Shown here one piece after another: positions 18,467 through 26,594 of a stretch of DNA of 64,000 bases. The stretch is from Pannonibacter tanglangensis. GTDB taxonomy: Bacteria > Pseudomonadota > Alphaproteobacteria > Rhizobiales > Stappiaceae. The DNA is taken from the NCBI RefSeq assembly GCF_009915685.1, contig NZ_JAABLP010000005.1; one strand, written 5' to 3'. The position numbers and the translations under genes are program-made. Below the pieces are notes generated by a model, which saw only the letters and a list, made by a program, of their open reading frames with translations, ran no database searches and was not told the DNA's origin. The stretch's first letter is position 1. Every line of letters starts with the position of its first letter.

Positions 18467-19714
18467 TCAGGAGGCGACCAGCCGGTTCCGGCCCGCGCTC
18501 TTGGCGGCATAGAGGTACGTGTCGGCCACGCGCAGGGCTTCCGAGATGTCGCCCTTGTGCACCCGCGCCAGCCCGATGCTGACCGTGATGCGGAAGCAGT
18601 GACCGTCGCGGATCACGTCACGGTTCTCGAGCTGCTTGCGGAAGCCCTCGATCAGCGCATGGGCTTCAGCCTCCGTCGGGCTGCCGACCACCGCACAGAA
18701 CTCGTCGCCGCCGATCCGGATCGCAAAGCCGTTCTCCACGGTCAGCCGGTTCAGCTCGCTTGCCAGCAGCAGCAGCGCCTCGTCGCCGGCCCCGTGTCCG
18801 CGGCTGTCGTTGATCGTCTTGAATTCATCCACGTCGATCAGCGCCAGCCAGGTCGGCTGGTTGGCAGCGTCGGCCTCCTGGCAGCGCCGCACGCCATCGC
18901 CGTAAAGGTAGCGGCGATTGTAGAGCCCGGTCAGCGTGTCGCGCAGGCTGCGGTCGCTGAGGGTGGCGAACCGGTCGATGACATCGAGGTTCTGCGAGAT
19001 GCGCAGCAGCAGCTCCTCGGGCGGGCAGCTCTTGTGAATGAAATCGTTGGCGCCGTACTTCAGGAAGCGGATCCGGTTCTCCGTATCCTCCGAGCTGGAC
19101 ATGCCGAGCACGGCAAGCTGTTCGCGCCCATGCTTGCGCCGGACGGCCTTGAGGAAGGCGAAGCCGTCCTCGTCGGGCATGAAATAGTCCACGAGCACCA
19201 GCCGGATGTCCGGATTGTTCGCCAGCATCTCCATGCCGTCGTTCGAGGAGCGGGCCTGGTAGACCTTGTAGCGGTGCCGGGAGATGGTGTCGGAAATGAC
19301 GCTGCGCTCGACCGAGGCATCGTCGATCACCAGCACGCCGATCGACGCGTTGCGCCCCAGGCGCTGCACGAGTTCGCCGAGATAGTCGAGGCTCGAGGGG
19401 CTGTCCTTGACCACATAGTCGAGCACGCCCTTCTGGCGGATGGCGTTGCGGATGCGCGGCTCGAAGCGGCTGGTGAAGACCACCGTCGCCAGCTTGTGCG
19501 CCATGCAGAGATCGACGATCTCGCCGTCCGGCGCGTCGGGCAGCGTCAGGTCGACAAGGGCAAGGTCAGGCATGTGCCTGGCGGTTTCCAGGATCCGCTT
19601 CGCCTCGGCGAAATCCCGGGCGATGACGACGTCATAGTCGCCGATATCGGCCAGTTTCTTGAGGGCGGCCTTCTCGAAGAAGGTGGCGTCCTCGACCAAT
19701 AGGATCGTCTGCAT
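18467..19714 (-). CDS. Response regulator with two receiver domains and a GGDEF diguanylate cyclase domain
   Basis: This PleD-like protein of 415 residues makes the second messenger c-di-GMP. Receiver 1 spans about 1-120 with the phospho-acceptor Asp in LALVDLTLPD; receiver 2 spans about 125-240 with LVLVDYFMPDEDG. The GGDEF domain starts at DTLTGLYNRR and has an intact GGDEF active site in IRIGGDEFCAV. The usual product-inhibition RxxD, nine residues before the active site, is replaced by VENG, so feedback inhibition is probably lost. A perfect palindrome lies upstream at 19781-19799. No partner histidine kinase is adjacent. Confidence 0.94.
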   Translation of the reverse strand: MQTILLVEDATFFEKAALKKLADIGDYDVVIARDFAEAKRILETARHMPDLALVDLTLPDAPDGEIVDLCMAHKLATVVFTSRFEPRIRNAIRQKGVLDYVVKDSPSSLDYLGELVQRLGRNASIGVLVIDDASVERSVISDTISRHRYKVYQARSSNDGMEMLANNPDIRLVLVDYFMPDEDGFAFLKAVRRKHGREQLAVLGMSSSEDTENRIRFLKYGANDFIHKSCPPEELLLRISQNLDVIDRFATLSDRSLRDTLTGLYNRRYLYGDGVRRCQEADAANQPTWLALIDVDEFKTINDSRGHGAGDEALLLLASELNRLTVENGFAIRIGGDEFCAVVGSPTEAEAHALIEGFRKQLENRDVIRDGHCFRITVSIGLARVHKGDISEALRVADTYLYAAKSAGRNRLVAS

Positions 19715-19780
19715 GCGACTGCGCCTGCTCCCAATTTCCAGCCGGAACGATTACAGCCAATTGACAAAAATTCCGTTATT

Positions 19781-19799
19781 TTCTGACGTTACGTCAGAA
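19781..19799. promoter_or_regulatory. Palindromic operator-like site TTCTGACG-N3-CGTCAGAA
   Basis: Two perfect 8-base arms are separated by 3 bases. The site sits 67 bp upstream of the diguanylate cyclase start, in an AT-rich patch where a promoter for that gene is expected, and beyond the end of the LOG-family gene. No T-tract follows on either strand, which argues against a terminator. Confidence 0.5.
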
Positions 19800-19847
19800 C
19801 AAACCCGCACGGGTGGCGGGGCGGACCGTCTCAGTTTCGAGACAGGT

Positions 19848-20444
19848 TCAGAGCCGTGTGACAGGGGCTCCGGCCGGGCGGGGGGCGTGGCTGCCCACGG
19901 CGACCTGCAAGAGCGGCAGGATATCCTCCACCCGGTCCGCGACGAGATAGGGGACTTCGGTCTCGGTGCGGATGAAGGCCTCTGCCCGCATGTGGTCGAG
20001 CAGCTCGAGCAGCGGTGACCAGAAGCCGTTGATGTTGGCCAGCAGCACCGGCTTGCGGTGCTGGCCGAGCTGGGCCCAGGTCATCATCTCGACGACCTCT
20101 TCCAGTGTGCCGATGCCGCCCGGCAGCGCCACGAACGCATCGGAGCGCTCGAACATGAGACGCTTGCGCTCGTGCATGTTCTCGGTGACGATGAGATCCG
20201 ACACGGCGTGCAGCATCACTTCCCGCTGTTCGAGGAACTGGGGAATGATGCCGGTCACATGGCCGCCGGCATCGAGGGCTGCCCTGGCGACGGTGCCCAT
20301 CAGCCCGATCGAGCCGCCGCCGTAGACGCAGGTCAGTCCGGCTGCAGCGATGGCCTTGCCGAGCTGGTCTGCGGCTTCAAGATACCGGGGGTCGCGGCCG
20401 TTGCTGGATCCGCAATAAACGCAAACGCTGGTCAGGATCGTCAT
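19848..20444 (-). CDS. LOG-family protein (TIGR00730, cytokinin riboside monophosphate phosphoribohydrolase-like)
   Basis: A 198-residue Rossmann-like enzyme with the LOG signature: CVYCGSS near the N-terminus, YGGGSIGLMG (about 42-51), MHERKRLM, and the catalytic LPGGIGTLEEVVEM block (about 108-121). Family members release the free base from nucleoside 5'-monophosphates; the natural substrate in bacteria is often unclear. The ATG at 20444 begins the conserved region and replaces a longer frame without family similarity. It is divergent from the LysM gene, and a CtrA-type site lies between them. Confidence 0.92.
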   Translation of the reverse strand: MTILTSVCVYCGSSNGRDPRYLEAADQLGKAIAAAGLTCVYGGGSIGLMGTVARAALDAGGHVTGIIPQFLEQREVMLHAVSDLIVTENMHERKRLMFERSDAFVALPGGIGTLEEVVEMMTWAQLGQHRKPVLLANINGFWSPLLELLDHMRAEAFIRTETEVPYLVADRVEDILPLLQVAVGSHAPRPAGAPVTRL

Positions 20445-20518
20445 GGGCTCTGTCTGGCATTGACCGGGTGAGGCGGTCAAGCCCGCCACAGCTACTTCTC
20501 AATCGACGCAGAAGGTGA

Positions 20519-20533
20519 TTAAGCGATCCTTAA
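20519..20533. promoter_or_regulatory. CtrA-type binding site (TTAA-N7-TTAA)
   Basis: TTAAGCGATCCTTAA matches the full CtrA consensus of two TTAA half-sites with a 7-base spacer. It lies in the intergenic region between the LOG gene (75 bp away) and the LysM gene, and about 36 bp upstream of a TATAAA -10-like box (20569-20574). CtrA is the cell-cycle response regulator of alphaproteobacteria. Confidence 0.65.
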
Positions 20534-20714
20534 TAATCGGCCCTTGCTTGCCGCACTGCGCAAAGACGTATAAAGCAGCAGGAGGTCGGCGAGCGGGAAA
20601 ATCTGTGGCAAGTCCGCGAGAACACAGGCGGAAACCTTTGCCGGCCGCTCTCGTAGGGTAATCTGGCCGACAGGCTATGCGGCGATGCGAGTCGCCATGG
20701 GTGGGATAGAATCG

Positions 20715-22268
20715 ATGTCGCGAAAGAGCGTGATCTGGAGCCTGGTGGCTGCCGCCATCGTCGGCGTTGTAGCTCTCCTGACGGGATACCTGGACTTCGG
20801 CAACAGGGGTACGCCGGCGCCGGTAGCCGAGACGCCGAAGCAACCGGAAACAGCACAGACCGCGCCGGCTCCGGCTGCGGCTCCTGCTGCGGCTCCGGCC
20901 GAAACGGCCGCGCCGGCAGCCCCGGCCCAGCCTGCCACCGCCGCTGCTCCGGCACCCGCGTCGGCCCCTGCCGCGGCATCCGCCGAGACGGCAGCAACGG
21001 CGCCTGACGTGCCGTCCTTCGACGTGGTGGGCATCCAGCCCGACGGCGCCACCGTTGTCGCCGGCCGCTCCGAGCCCGGTGCCATCGTGGCCCTGCTTGG
21101 CAACGGCCAGGTGCTCGGCAAGGGCGTCGCCAACACCGACGGCGAATGGTCGATCATTCTCGAAGCCCCGCTTGCTCCGGGCGACTACGACATGCAGCTC
21201 CAGTCCGAGCTGAACGGCAAGGCGACCGACTCGTCGCAGCGTCTGTCCGTGTCCATCCCGGACGGCGGCAAGGACAAGCCGCTCATCGTCCTGAACGAAC
21301 CGGGCGCGCCCTCCAACGTGCTTCAGGCTCCGGCTCCGGCCGCCGAGCCCGCCCCGGCCCAGGTCGCAGCTGCGCCCGCGCCGGCTGCTCCCGCCCAGGC
21401 TCAGACCCAGGCCCAGATCCAGGCTCCGGCTGCGGCATCGACCGAGACCCAGACTGCCGCCGCCCCGGCGGCGCCGGCAACCGCAGAGGCTCCTGCTGCC
21501 GCGCCCGCACCGGCGGCCTCCGCTGCCGCCCAGCCGGCCGCACCCGAGACCACGCCCGCGCCTGCTCCGGCAGCCGCAGCGGCGACACCCCCTGCCGCTG
21601 CAGCAGCCACCCCGGCCCCGACCGAGGCGCCTGCCGCCGTTGCGGCTGCCCCCGCTGCAGCGCCTGCGGCCGCTCCTGCGCCGGCCGCTGCTGCTGCTGC
21701 CCCGGCGGACGCTGCCGAGGCGACCGGCCCGGTCACAGTCGAGGCGGTGGAATCCGAAGCCGGCAAGATCTATGTCGCCGGCACCAGCGCGACCGGCGCG
21801 CTGCTTCGGATCTATGTCGCCGACGCCCATGTGGGTGACGCGGATGCGAACGAAGGCGGGCGCTGGCTGCATGAAAGCCAGACCGAAGTCCCGGTCGGAG
21901 CGATCGAGGTCCGTGTCGACCAGATTTCGCGCAAGACTGGCGAAGTTCTTGCCCGCGCTGCGGTGACCTTCCAGAAGGCCGTGGAGCAGGAAATCGTCCT
22001 GTCGAAGGTGGAGGCTCCGGCCGGTGGCGGGTCCGCCTCTGCGTCGCAGTCCGGCACGGACGCGCGTCCGATGCCGAATGTGATCATCCGCAAGGGCGAC
22101 AACCTCTGGAACATTTCCCGCCGCCTCTACGGCTCGGGCTATCGCTACACCACCATCTATCAGGCGAACCGCGACCAGATCCGCGATCCGGACCTGATCT
22201 ATCCCGGTCAGGTGTTCCTGACGCCGGATGTGGAGGCAGCGCCGTCGGCCGCCCCCGTGGCGCAGTGA
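20715..22268 (+). CDS. Envelope protein with Ig-like modules, Ala/Pro-rich linkers and a C-terminal LysM domain
   Basis: A 517-residue protein anchored by one N-terminal helix (about 5-25). It then has an Ala/Pro-rich linker (about 30-100), a first Ig-like module around FDVVGIQPDGATVVAGRSEPG (about 105-190), a long Ala/Pro/Gln linker (about 205-345), a second Ig-like module (about 347-430), and a LysM peptidoglycan-binding domain starting VIIRKGDNLWNISRRLYG (about 458-505). LysM suggests binding to the cell wall. The start at 20715 follows GGGATAG. A CtrA-type box upstream suggests cell-cycle control. A terminator follows. Confidence 0.88.
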   Translation: MSRKSVIWSLVAAAIVGVVALLTGYLDFGNRGTPAPVAETPKQPETAQTAPAPAAAPAAAPAETAAPAAPAQPATAAAPAPASAPAAASAETAATAPDVPSFDVVGIQPDGATVVAGRSEPGAIVALLGNGQVLGKGVANTDGEWSIILEAPLAPGDYDMQLQSELNGKATDSSQRLSVSIPDGGKDKPLIVLNEPGAPSNVLQAPAPAAEPAPAQVAAAPAPAAPAQAQTQAQIQAPAAASTETQTAAAPAAPATAEAPAAAPAPAASAAAQPAAPETTPAPAPAAAAATPPAAAAATPAPTEAPAAVAAAPAAAPAAAPAPAAAAAAPADAAEATGPVTVEAVESEAGKIYVAGTSATGALLRIYVADAHVGDADANEGGRWLHESQTEVPVGAIEVRVDQISRKTGEVLARAAVTFQKAVEQEIVLSKVEAPAGGGSASASQSGTDARPMPNVIIRKGDNLWNISRRLYGSGYRYTTIYQANRDQIRDPDLIYPGQVFLTPDVEAAPSAAPVAQ

Positions 22269-22296
22269 TCGCCGCGGTCTGACCGACCCTGACCCC

Positions 22297-22328
22297 AAGG
22301 CCCGGCCCTCAGCCGGGCCTTTTGGTTT
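22297..22328 (+). terminator. Rho-independent terminator after the LysM gene
   Basis: AAGGCCCGGC (22297-22306) pairs with GCCGGGCCTT (22312-22321) and is followed by TTGGTTT. Confidence 0.85.
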
Positions 22329-22399
22329 GGCCCCGACAACGCCGGCATAAGTCGAAAGCCCGGCTCGACAAGCCGTCACCGGGCCACTAAGCGATAGAC

Positions 22400-23080
22400 A
22401 TGAACAGACTGCTTGCGATCGATACGGCCCAGACAACCTGCGCGGCGGCGGTTCTCGTCCGCTCGGACGGGGACAGCATGCTCTACCGCCGGTCGGCGGT
22501 GATCGGCCGCGGTCATGCCGAGGTTTTGCTCGGCATGATCGGCGATGTCATGGCGGAGGCCGGCTGCGCCTTTTCCGACCTGTCGCGCATTGCCGTCACC
22601 AACGGACCGGGCAGTTTCACCGGCCTTCGCGTCGGCCTGTCGGTGGCGCGCGGCTTTGCCCTGGTGATGAACACGCCCGTTGCGGGCATCTCCACCCTCG
22701 ACGCCATCGCCCGCGAGCAGCGCAAGCCGGCCGGCGGGCATCCGTTGCTGGTGGCCTTGACCGCGCGGGAGGATGAGGTCTATGCCGCACTCTATGGTGC
22801 GGACGGGCAGGTGCTCGAGGCGCCGCATGTGGCGCGGCTGGCGGATCTCGCGGCCGGCCTGCCGGACGCCTGCCGTCTTGCCGGATCTGCGGCACCGGCG
22901 CTGGCGAGTGCGGCCGGGCTGCCGGGTGATGTCGTCCTGACCGCGTCGGCGGAAGCCGACATCGGCACGATTGCCTGGCTGGGCACGGAGGCTCCGGCGG
23001 ATGCGCCCCAGCCTGTTCCGCTCTATCTGCGGCCCGCCGATGCCAAGCCGCAGACGCGTGGAAGGATTGAACGGATATGA
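22400..23080 (+). CDS. tsaB: tRNA t6A37 biosynthesis protein TsaB
   Basis: TsaB is the partner of TsaD in making N6-threonylcarbamoyladenosine at position 37 of ANN-decoding tRNAs. The 226-residue product begins MNRLLAIDTAQTTCAAAV and has the diagnostic NGPGSFTGLRVGLSVARGFAL block (about 75-95). Length is normal. Its stop overlaps the rimI start (ATGA), a common tsaB-rimI coupling. The gene opens a conserved run through miaB that has several tRNA and ribosome functions. Confidence 0.95.
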   Translation: MNRLLAIDTAQTTCAAAVLVRSDGDSMLYRRSAVIGRGHAEVLLGMIGDVMAEAGCAFSDLSRIAVTNGPGSFTGLRVGLSVARGFALVMNTPVAGISTLDAIAREQRKPAGGHPLLVALTAREDEVYAALYGADGQVLEAPHVARLADLAAGLPDACRLAGSAAPALASAAGLPGDVVLTASAEADIGTIAWLGTEAPADAPQPVPLYLRPADAKPQTRGRIERI

Positions 23081-23565
23081 GTTTCTGGTGGTTCTGGTCG
23101 ACGCCGCCCGTCATCGAAGCCGCACTGGACGATGACCTGCCGGCCCTTGCCGAGATCCATGCGCAGTCCTTTGCCCATCGCTGGGACGCTGACGAGCTGG
23201 CGCGGCTGCGTGACCAGGACGGGGCCATGCTGCTGCTGGCCCGGCGCGCCAGCCCCTATGGCACGCGGCGGCCGCTGGGCTTCCTGCTGTTGCGCCAGGT
23301 GGCGGACGAGGCAGAGGTGCTGACGCTTGCGGTCGATCCGCGCCATCGCGGTCGCGGCATCGGCAAGCGGCTGATGCAGGACGGCATGTTCCGGCTTTAC
23401 GGCGATCGCTGCAAGAGCCTGTTCCTCGAGGTCGATGCGGCCAACGAGGCGGCCTTGCTGCTCTACCGGTCCCTCGGCTTCCGCCAGGTGGGCGAACGCA
23501 AGGGCTATTACCGTGACAGCACCGGTGGCGGCACCGCGCTTGTCATGCGGGTCGATCTTGGCTAA
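23077..23565 (+). CDS. rimI: RimI-like GNAT N-acetyltransferase
   Basis: A 162-residue GNAT enzyme; RimI acetylates the N-terminus of ribosomal protein S18, although relatives with other targets exist. The acetyl-CoA site RHRGRGIGKRLM (about 89-100) and the LEVDAANEAALLLYRSLGFRQVGERKGYY region (about 128-156) are both typical of RimI. The start codon overlaps the tsaB stop by 4 bases, so translation is coupled. The protein starts with an odd Trp-rich MSFWWFW, which might be an alternative-start artefact, but the overlap supports it. Confidence 0.9.
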   Translation: MSFWWFWSTPPVIEAALDDDLPALAEIHAQSFAHRWDADELARLRDQDGAMLLLARRASPYGTRRPLGFLLLRQVADEAEVLTLAVDPRHRGRGIGKRLMQDGMFRLYGDRCKSLFLEVDAANEAALLLYRSLGFRQVGERKGYYRDSTGGGTALVMRVDLG

Positions 23566-23607
23566 TCGCTGACGATGATCGAGGGTGGCAGCAGAAAGGG
23601 GCGGGCC

Positions 23608-24060
23608 ATGGCGGATGACCGGCAGTCCACACTGGCGGAGCTGTGCGCGGCCAAGGGCATGCGCATGACCGACCAGCGCCGCATCATCGCCTCGGTGATC
23701 GAGGAGGCGAGCGATCATCCCGATGTGGAGGAGCTGTACCGCCGCGCGTCCGCGCTGGATGCCCGCATCTCGATCTCGACCGTCTACCGCACCGTGAAGC
23801 TGTTCGAGGATGCGGGGATCATCGAACGGCACGACTTCCGCGATGGCCGTTCCCGCTATGAAACGGTCCCTGACGAGCACCATGATCACCTCATCGACCT
23901 GCGCAGCGGCAAGGTGATCGAGTTTCGCTCCGAAGACATCGAGGCCCTGCAGGAGCTGATTGCCGCCCGGCTCGGCTACCGGCTGGTCGATCACAGGCTT
24001 GAGCTCTATTGCGTGCCGCTTGACCGTGACGCCGAGGAGCCTGCCGATGAGGGCGCTTAG
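23608..24060 (+). CDS. fur: Fur/Mur-family metal-responsive transcription regulator
   Basis: A 150-residue member of the Fur family. It has a winged-helix N-terminus with SISTVYRTVKLFEDAGIIERH (about 62-82) and a His-rich metal-binding stretch PDEHHDHLIDLRSGKVIEF (about 95-113). The C-terminal CxxC zinc site of many Fur proteins is absent. In Rhizobiales the orthologue at this locus commonly acts as Mur, a manganese-responsive repressor, rather than as an iron regulator; which metal applies here is inferred. The ATG at 23608 has AAAGGGG upstream. It overlaps plsC by 14 bases. Confidence 0.9.
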   Translation: MADDRQSTLAELCAAKGMRMTDQRRIIASVIEEASDHPDVEELYRRASALDARISISTVYRTVKLFEDAGIIERHDFRDGRSRYETVPDEHHDHLIDLRSGKVIEFRSEDIEALQELIAARLGYRLVDHRLELYCVPLDRDAEEPADEGA

Positions 24061-24907
24061 GGGAGCCCTGGCGCTTGCGGCCCTGACGGTCGTCTCCCTA
24101 GCCATGATCCCGGTGCAGTGGCTGGCGTTGCGCTATGGCTGGCCGGTCAGGACGCGGCTGCCCCTCGTCTGGCATCGTATCGCCACCCGGCTGGTGGGCA
24201 TCCGCATTCACCAGCGGGGTCACGCGGCCGTCGCCCGCCCGCTCCTCATCACCGCAAACCACGCCTCCTGGGTCGACATCACGGTCCTCGGTGCGGTGAT
24301 GCCGCTCTCCTTCATCGCCAAGTCCGAGGTCGAGGGCTGGCCCGTGTTCGGCCTCCTCGCCAGGCTGCAGCGCACCGTCTTCGTCAACCGCACCCGCCGT
24401 AGCGAGACCGGCGACGTGGCCGACCGGATTGCCGAGCGGATCGGCGATGGCGACGTGATGGTTCTCTTTGCCGAGGGGACCTCGAATGACGGCAACGGCG
24501 TGCTGCCGTTTCGCTCGGCCCTGCTCGGGGCCGCGACCAGGGCGCTGGCTGGCGGGCGCCCCGTGCATGTGCAGCCGCTGTCCATCGCCTACACCCATCT
24601 GCAGGGGCTGCCGATGGACCGGCGGACGCGACCGCATGTGGCGTGGTACGGGGACATGGAACTGCCCGGACACCTCTGGGCAATCGTCCGCGAAGGGGCG
24701 CTTGACGTGACCCTGACCTGGGGCGAGCCGGTTGTCGTGGACGCCGGAACCGACCGGAAGGAGCTGACATCGCGCCTGCAGCGCGAGGTCGCCCTGATGA
24801 CCGCCTCCGCCCTGCTGGGACGGCCGGTCAATCCGGAGCCCATCGCGGCCGAGGCGCCTGCCGCAGCGGCGGACAGGCAGGCCGGTGCGATGGACGCGGC
24901 GACATGA
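24047..24907 (+). CDS. Lysophospholipid acyltransferase (PlsC-like, 1-acyl-sn-glycerol-3-phosphate acyltransferase)
   Basis: A 286-residue membrane acyltransferase with an N-terminal hydrophobic helix (about 3-27). The catalytic HX4D motif is NHASWVD (about 67-73) and FAEGTSNDG (about 134-142) is the glycerophosphate-binding EGTS-type motif. It probably makes phosphatidic acid, though some rhizobial relatives (OlsA) acylate ornithine lipids. The ATG at 24047 has GAGGAG upstream and lies inside the end of fur, so the genes are translationally coupled. The last 40 residues are Ala-rich and poorly conserved. Confidence 0.92.
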   Translation: MRALRGALALAALTVVSLAMIPVQWLALRYGWPVRTRLPLVWHRIATRLVGIRIHQRGHAAVARPLLITANHASWVDITVLGAVMPLSFIAKSEVEGWPVFGLLARLQRTVFVNRTRRSETGDVADRIAERIGDGDVMVLFAEGTSNDGNGVLPFRSALLGAATRALAGGRPVHVQPLSIAYTHLQGLPMDRRTRPHVAWYGDMELPGHLWAIVREGALDVTLTWGEPVVVDAGTDRKELTSRLQREVALMTASALLGRPVNPEPIAAEAPAAAADRQAGAMDAAT

Positions 24908-25082
24908 TGGCGGTACGGCCGCGCCGGCTGTCTATTCTCAAGCCGGGAAAAAGCCGCTAAAGCAGACAAAATGCAGGCGACCCCTTGGTGTGACGGCAAA
25001 CCGTCACATGTTTCGCCTTACTCTGCCGCAATCCGCGAGCCGGGGCTGGCCATCCTGCCGATCCCGGTGCCGTGAGGACCCA

Positions 25083-26594
25083 ATGACTGACCAGACGCAT
25101 CCGGCGCATAGCAGTTTTTCTTCTTCCCCCGCCGCCGGCGAGGGCTCCGACGACGCGGTTGTCAGCCGCCGCGCAGACGTCGATCCGTCCGACGCCGCAC
25201 CGAAACGCGTGTTCGTGCGCACCTACGGGTGCCAGATGAATGTCTATGACAGTGACCGGATGGCCGAAGTCCTCGGGCCGCAGGGCTACCGCACGACCGA
25301 CACGATGGACGACGCCGATCTTGTCATCCTGAACACCTGCCACATTCGCGAGAAGGCGGCCGAGAAGGTCTATTCGGAGCTGGGCCGCATCCGCAAGCTC
25401 AAGGACGAGCGCGGTCCGGAGGGCAAGCCGCTGATGGTGGGCGTCGCCGGTTGCGTGGCGCAGGCCGAGGGCCGGGAAATCGCGCGGCGCGCGCCGGTCG
25501 TCGACATGGTCTTCGGGCCGCAGAGCTATCACCGGCTGCCGGATCTGATTGCCCGTGCCGCCCGCGGGGAGAGCGTCGTCGAGACCGAGTTCGAGATCGA
25601 CGAGAAGTTCGATGCGCTGTCGCGGCAGGCCGAACGGCCAACCGTCCGCCGCGCGCCGTCGGCCTTCCTGACGGTGCAGGAAGGGTGCGACAAGTTCTGC
25701 ACCTTCTGTGTCGTTCCCTACACCCGCGGGGCGGAGGTGTCGCGGCCGCTGGCCCAGATCCTGAGAGAGGCCGAACAGCTTGCCGCAGGCGGCGTGCGGG
25801 AGATCACCCTGCTCGGCCAGAACGTCAACGCCTGGCATGGCGAGGGCGCCGACGGCCGCCCCTGGGGGCTGGGGCGCCTTCTGCGCCGCCTCGCCGAGAT
25901 CCCCGGTCTGGATCGTCTGCGGTACACGACCAGCCATCCGCGCGACATGGACGATGACCTGATCGCCGCCCACGCCGACCTGCGCGAGCTGATGCCCTAC
26001 CTGCATCTGCCGGTGCAGTCGGGGTCTGACCGGATCCTTGCGGCCATGAACCGCAAGCACACCCGCGACGACTACTTCCGCCTGATCGAGCGCATCCGCG
26101 AGGCCGCGCCCGGCCTGGCGCTTTCGGGTGATTTCATCGTCGGCTTCCCGGGCGAGACGGATGCGGATTTCGCCGATACGCTCGATCTGGTCCGCCGCAT
26201 CGAATACGCCGCCTGCTTCTCCTTCAAGTACAGCCAGCGGCCGGGGACGCCGGGCGCGACCATGGCCGACCAGGTGCCGGAAGACGTGAAGACTGCCCGA
26301 CTGATCGAGCTGCAGGCCCTGCTGACCGAGCAGCAGCAGGCCTTCAACCGCTCCCGCATCGGCATGCGCATGGAGGTTCTGTTCGAGAAGATCGGCCGGA
26401 TGCCCGGCCAGATCACCGGCAAGTCGCCCTGGTTGCAGCCCGTCCAGGTGGAAGCGCCGCAGGACATGATCGGCAGCATCCAAACCGTGGAAATAGTCGG
26501 GCTCGGTTCCAATTCGCTGTTCGGACGCCTCGTTGCGGGGCACAATGACCGGGCAGCCGCATCCGGGGCTGTCAGCAAGGAGGACGCCATTTGA
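25083..26594 (+). CDS. miaB: tRNA-2-methylthio-N6-dimethylallyladenosine synthase MiaB
   Basis: This radical-SAM enzyme adds the 2-methylthio group at A37 of tRNAs. The 503-residue protein has the N-terminal methylthiotransferase domain with cysteines in YGCQMNVYDS (about 46-55), NTCHIRE and GCVAQAEG. The radical-SAM site is CDKFCTFC (about 202-209), followed by a C-terminal TRAM domain. The first 35 residues are Ser/Asp-rich and not conserved. The ATG at 25083 follows GAGGAC. Its stop overlaps the phoH start codon by three bases. Confidence 0.96.
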   Translation: MTDQTHPAHSSFSSSPAAGEGSDDAVVSRRADVDPSDAAPKRVFVRTYGCQMNVYDSDRMAEVLGPQGYRTTDTMDDADLVILNTCHIREKAAEKVYSELGRIRKLKDERGPEGKPLMVGVAGCVAQAEGREIARRAPVVDMVFGPQSYHRLPDLIARAARGESVVETEFEIDEKFDALSRQAERPTVRRAPSAFLTVQEGCDKFCTFCVVPYTRGAEVSRPLAQILREAEQLAAGGVREITLLGQNVNAWHGEGADGRPWGLGRLLRRLAEIPGLDRLRYTTSHPRDMDDDLIAAHADLRELMPYLHLPVQSGSDRILAAMNRKHTRDDYFRLIERIREAAPGLALSGDFIVGFPGETDADFADTLDLVRRIEYAACFSFKYSQRPGTPGATMADQVPEDVKTARLIELQALLTEQQQAFNRSRIGMRMEVLFEKIGRMPGQITGKSPWLQPVQVEAPQDMIGSIQTVEIVGLGSNSLFGRLVAGHNDRAAASGAVSKEDAI

